Below are positions 62,792 to 64,000 of a stretch of DNA of 64,000 bases, piece by piece. The stretch comes from CBDDEC01 sp965198045. Lineage in GTDB: Bacteria; Chloroflexota; Dehalococcoidia; UBA2979. The stretch spans positions 244,350 through 308,349 of the forward strand of contig CBDAOL010000008.1 in NCBI GenBank assembly GCA_965198045.1, in the 5' to 3' direction. Position 1 is the stretch's first letter. The number at the start of each line of letters is the position of its first letter. The notes under the pieces were generated by a model. That model saw only the letters and a program-made list of their open reading frames with translations, was not told the DNA's origin and made no database searches. Made by a program: the position numbers and the translations under genes.

Positions 62792-62979
62792 CGGAGGCGG
62801 GTGCCTGGTGAGTACGTCCAGCACTACAACGCGATGCGGCCGTATCGGTCATTGGCGCTCGACTCTCCGGAGGGACGCAAGCCGGTGCAGCGGATGCCGA
62901 GCCAGCGAGTCGTCAGCAAGCCGGTGCTAGGAGGCTTGCATCATGAGTATCGGTGGGCCGCATGAGGTTTTGCCGTCCC
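62792..62979 (+). repeat. IS481-like C-terminal fragment, repeat unit 1
   Basis: 188 bp nearly identical to 63491-63679 (one 1-base gap and a few substitutions). It encodes YVQHYNAMRPYRSLALDSPE and PVLGGL, the transposase C-terminus, and ends with the terminal GAGGTTTTGCCGTCCC. The left edge abuts the helicase fragment. Confidence 0.8.
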
Positions 62980-63049
62980 GCGGGGCTCAAGTGGGACGCG
63001 CCATTATGATGAGCATCCTGCTTATGGCTTCGAGGTCAGCGCCCGCACC

Positions 63050-63745
63050 GTGAGTCGCTACCGCCGGCAAGCGCTGCGGCGACCCCCGAGCCAGTCGTGG
63101 CGCACGTTTCTCCGCAACCACGCGTCCAGCATCTGGGCCGCCGATCTGTTCACGGTCCAGACGCTCGCCTTCCGCACGCTCTACGTGCTCATCGTGATCG
63201 ACCACGACCGGCGCCGCATCCGGCACTGGAACGTCACGGAGCACCCGATCGCGCCCTGGATCTGGAGGCAGATGATCGAGGCGACCGCCTGGGGTCAGCA
63301 GCCAGGGTTCCTCATCCGAGACCGCGACCGTAGCTACGGCGGGGACTTCATCGCACGCGCTCGACGGATCGGGATCGAGACGATTCTGACTCCGGTGCGC
63401 GTGCCGAATGCCAACGCCATCGCCGAGCGGGTGATCGGGACGCTTCGGCGCGAGTGCCTCGATCACGTCATCGCCGTCAACGAACGGCATCGGAGGCGGG
63501 TGCTTGGTGAGTACGTCCAGCACTACAACGCGATGCGGCCGCATCGGTCATTGGCGCTCGACTCTCCGGAGGGACGCAAGCCGGTGCAGCGGACGCCGAG
63601 CCAGCGAGTCGTCAGCAAGCCAGTGCTAGGAGGCTTGCATCATGAAGTATCGCTGGGCCGCATGAGGTTTTGCCGTCCCACGGCGGTATGCGAGGACTTG
63701 TGGGGCTCGACGGCGATCAAGATCATGAAGCTCTCCCTGTCGTAG
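63050..63745 (+). CDS. IS481-like integrase-core transposase, C-terminal two thirds
   Basis: 231 residues as read from GTG 63050; similarity begins about 63014 (HPAYGFEVSARTVSRY) and ends at 63679. DDE residues are in IWAADLFTVQTLAFRTLYVL, FLIRDRDRSYGGDFIARARR and NANAIAERVIGTLRRECLDH. The family ending PVLGGLHHEVSLGRM is present, after which the ORF reads into the IS110 remnant. The N-terminal helix-turn-helix part is missing, and stop codons lie just upstream, so this is a dead fragment. Confidence 0.8.
   Translation: MSRYRRQALRRPPSQSWRTFLRNHASSIWAADLFTVQTLAFRTLYVLIVIDHDRRRIRHWNVTEHPIAPWIWRQMIEATAWGQQPGFLIRDRDRSYGGDFIARARRIGIETILTPVRVPNANAIAERVIGTLRRECLDHVIAVNERHRRRVLGEYVQHYNAMRPHRSLALDSPEGRKPVQRTPSQRVVSKPVLGGLHHEVSLGRMRFCRPTAVCEDLWGSTAIKIMKLSLS
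63491..63679 (+). repeat. IS481-like C-terminal end, repeat unit 2
   Basis: Direct repeat partner of 62792-62979, ending with the same GAGGTTTTGCCGTCCC. Here it is followed directly by the IS110 remnant. Confidence 0.8.
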
Positions 63746-63972
63746 CTGAATTGCGGTGGGGAGGGCGGTGGACAGGCCGACTTCGGGAGCACCCGCACGC
63801 CTCTGTCGAGTCACACCGCGGCCGGACGGTGGCCGGCGACACTCCGCCCCAGAGCCAGTCCTGCTCAGCAGCACGGCAGCAAAACTTGGAGTCAGCCGAC
63901 CAGCGTCCTCAACACCTTAGGGCCGCAACCCCCGGTGTCTGGCCGGATTCAAACAAGTCGGCAAAACCTGAT
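63682..63972 (-). mobile_element. IS110 remnant: 5' end of transposase and upstream non-coding region
   Basis: Matches 60776-61066 at a constant offset of 2906 bp with very few changes. It holds the first 15 or so codons of the transposase (start codon at 63726-63724) and the full 246-nt upstream region. The rest of the element is replaced by the IS481-like end. After it, CTGAGATAGCAGA (63988-64000) recurs at the same offset as at 61082-61094, so both IS110 copies sit at the same place relative to the same neighbour. Confidence 0.8.
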
Positions 63973-64000
63973 AGGTGCAGCTCTGTCCTGAGATAGCAGA

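Overview
The window is high-GC bacterial chromosome. My best guess is a Chloroflexota-type organism (Dehalococcoidia or a relative). This rests on the GC content, frequent GTG/TTG starts, a fused str-S10-spc-alpha ribosomal array with no tuf after fusA, the acidic tails on several ribosomal proteins, and a bifunctional phosphoglucose/phosphomannose isomerase-type SIS protein. No rRNA or tRNA gene was seen, so the phylum is inference.

Layout. 1-5917: end of an rpsF-ssb-rpsR cluster, a membrane-anchored parvulin-like isomerase, homoserine dehydrogenase, a coiled-coil protein and threonine synthase. 5956-7526: an IS1182-like element. 7633-10349: folE, a GT4 glycosyltransferase and a PIG-L deacetylase. 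10645-32186: a nearly uninterrupted translation array (S12-S7-EF-G, S10 to L15, SecY-Adk-Map-IF1-L36-S13-S11-S4-RpoA-L17-TruA-L13-S9). 32183-35800 (minus): sugar phosphate isomerase, phosphohexomutase and nucleotidyltransferase. 35801-39060: a decayed patch with two frameshifted genes around a second copy of the same IS1182-like element. 39061-44827 (minus): an S-adenosylmethionine recycling operon (apt, a 5'-truncated mtnA, mtnP, an acetyltransferase gene, ahcY, metK). 44916-46744: a methyltransferase and plsX. 46773-49530: a CsoR-type repressor, thioredoxin, a ferredoxin-thioredoxin-reductase-like protein and thioredoxin reductase. 49537-51891: TetR, SRPBCC and CoA transferase. 51918-64000: an accessory region with an IS6-like transposase, a type I restriction-modification locus whose hsdM and hsdR each carry one in-frame TAG, and a graveyard of IS110, IS3 and IS481-like fragments with a helicase remnant.

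Main discovery. On the minus strand at 47911-48399 lies a ferredoxin-thioredoxin-reductase beta-type protein with the exact family spacing CPC-X16-CPC-X8-CH-[TGA]. The TGA replaces the second cysteine of the CHC motif, which is the redox-active, substrate-attacking position. The reading frame stays open for 67 more codons. A SECIS-like hairpin with a bulged base and a GGUC tetraloop begins 12 nt after the TGA. This looks like a selenocysteine-containing thioredoxin reductase of the iron-sulfur type, placed between trxA and trxB.

Other points of note are a CsoR-like operator inside a near-consensus promoter facing trxA, an insertion in the S14 zinc knuckle, recurrent acidic tails on ribosomal proteins, L13 with an added C-terminal helical module, an MtnA lacking its N-terminal domain, and an IS110 element with a candidate bridge-RNA region placed twice at the same position of an IS481-like element.
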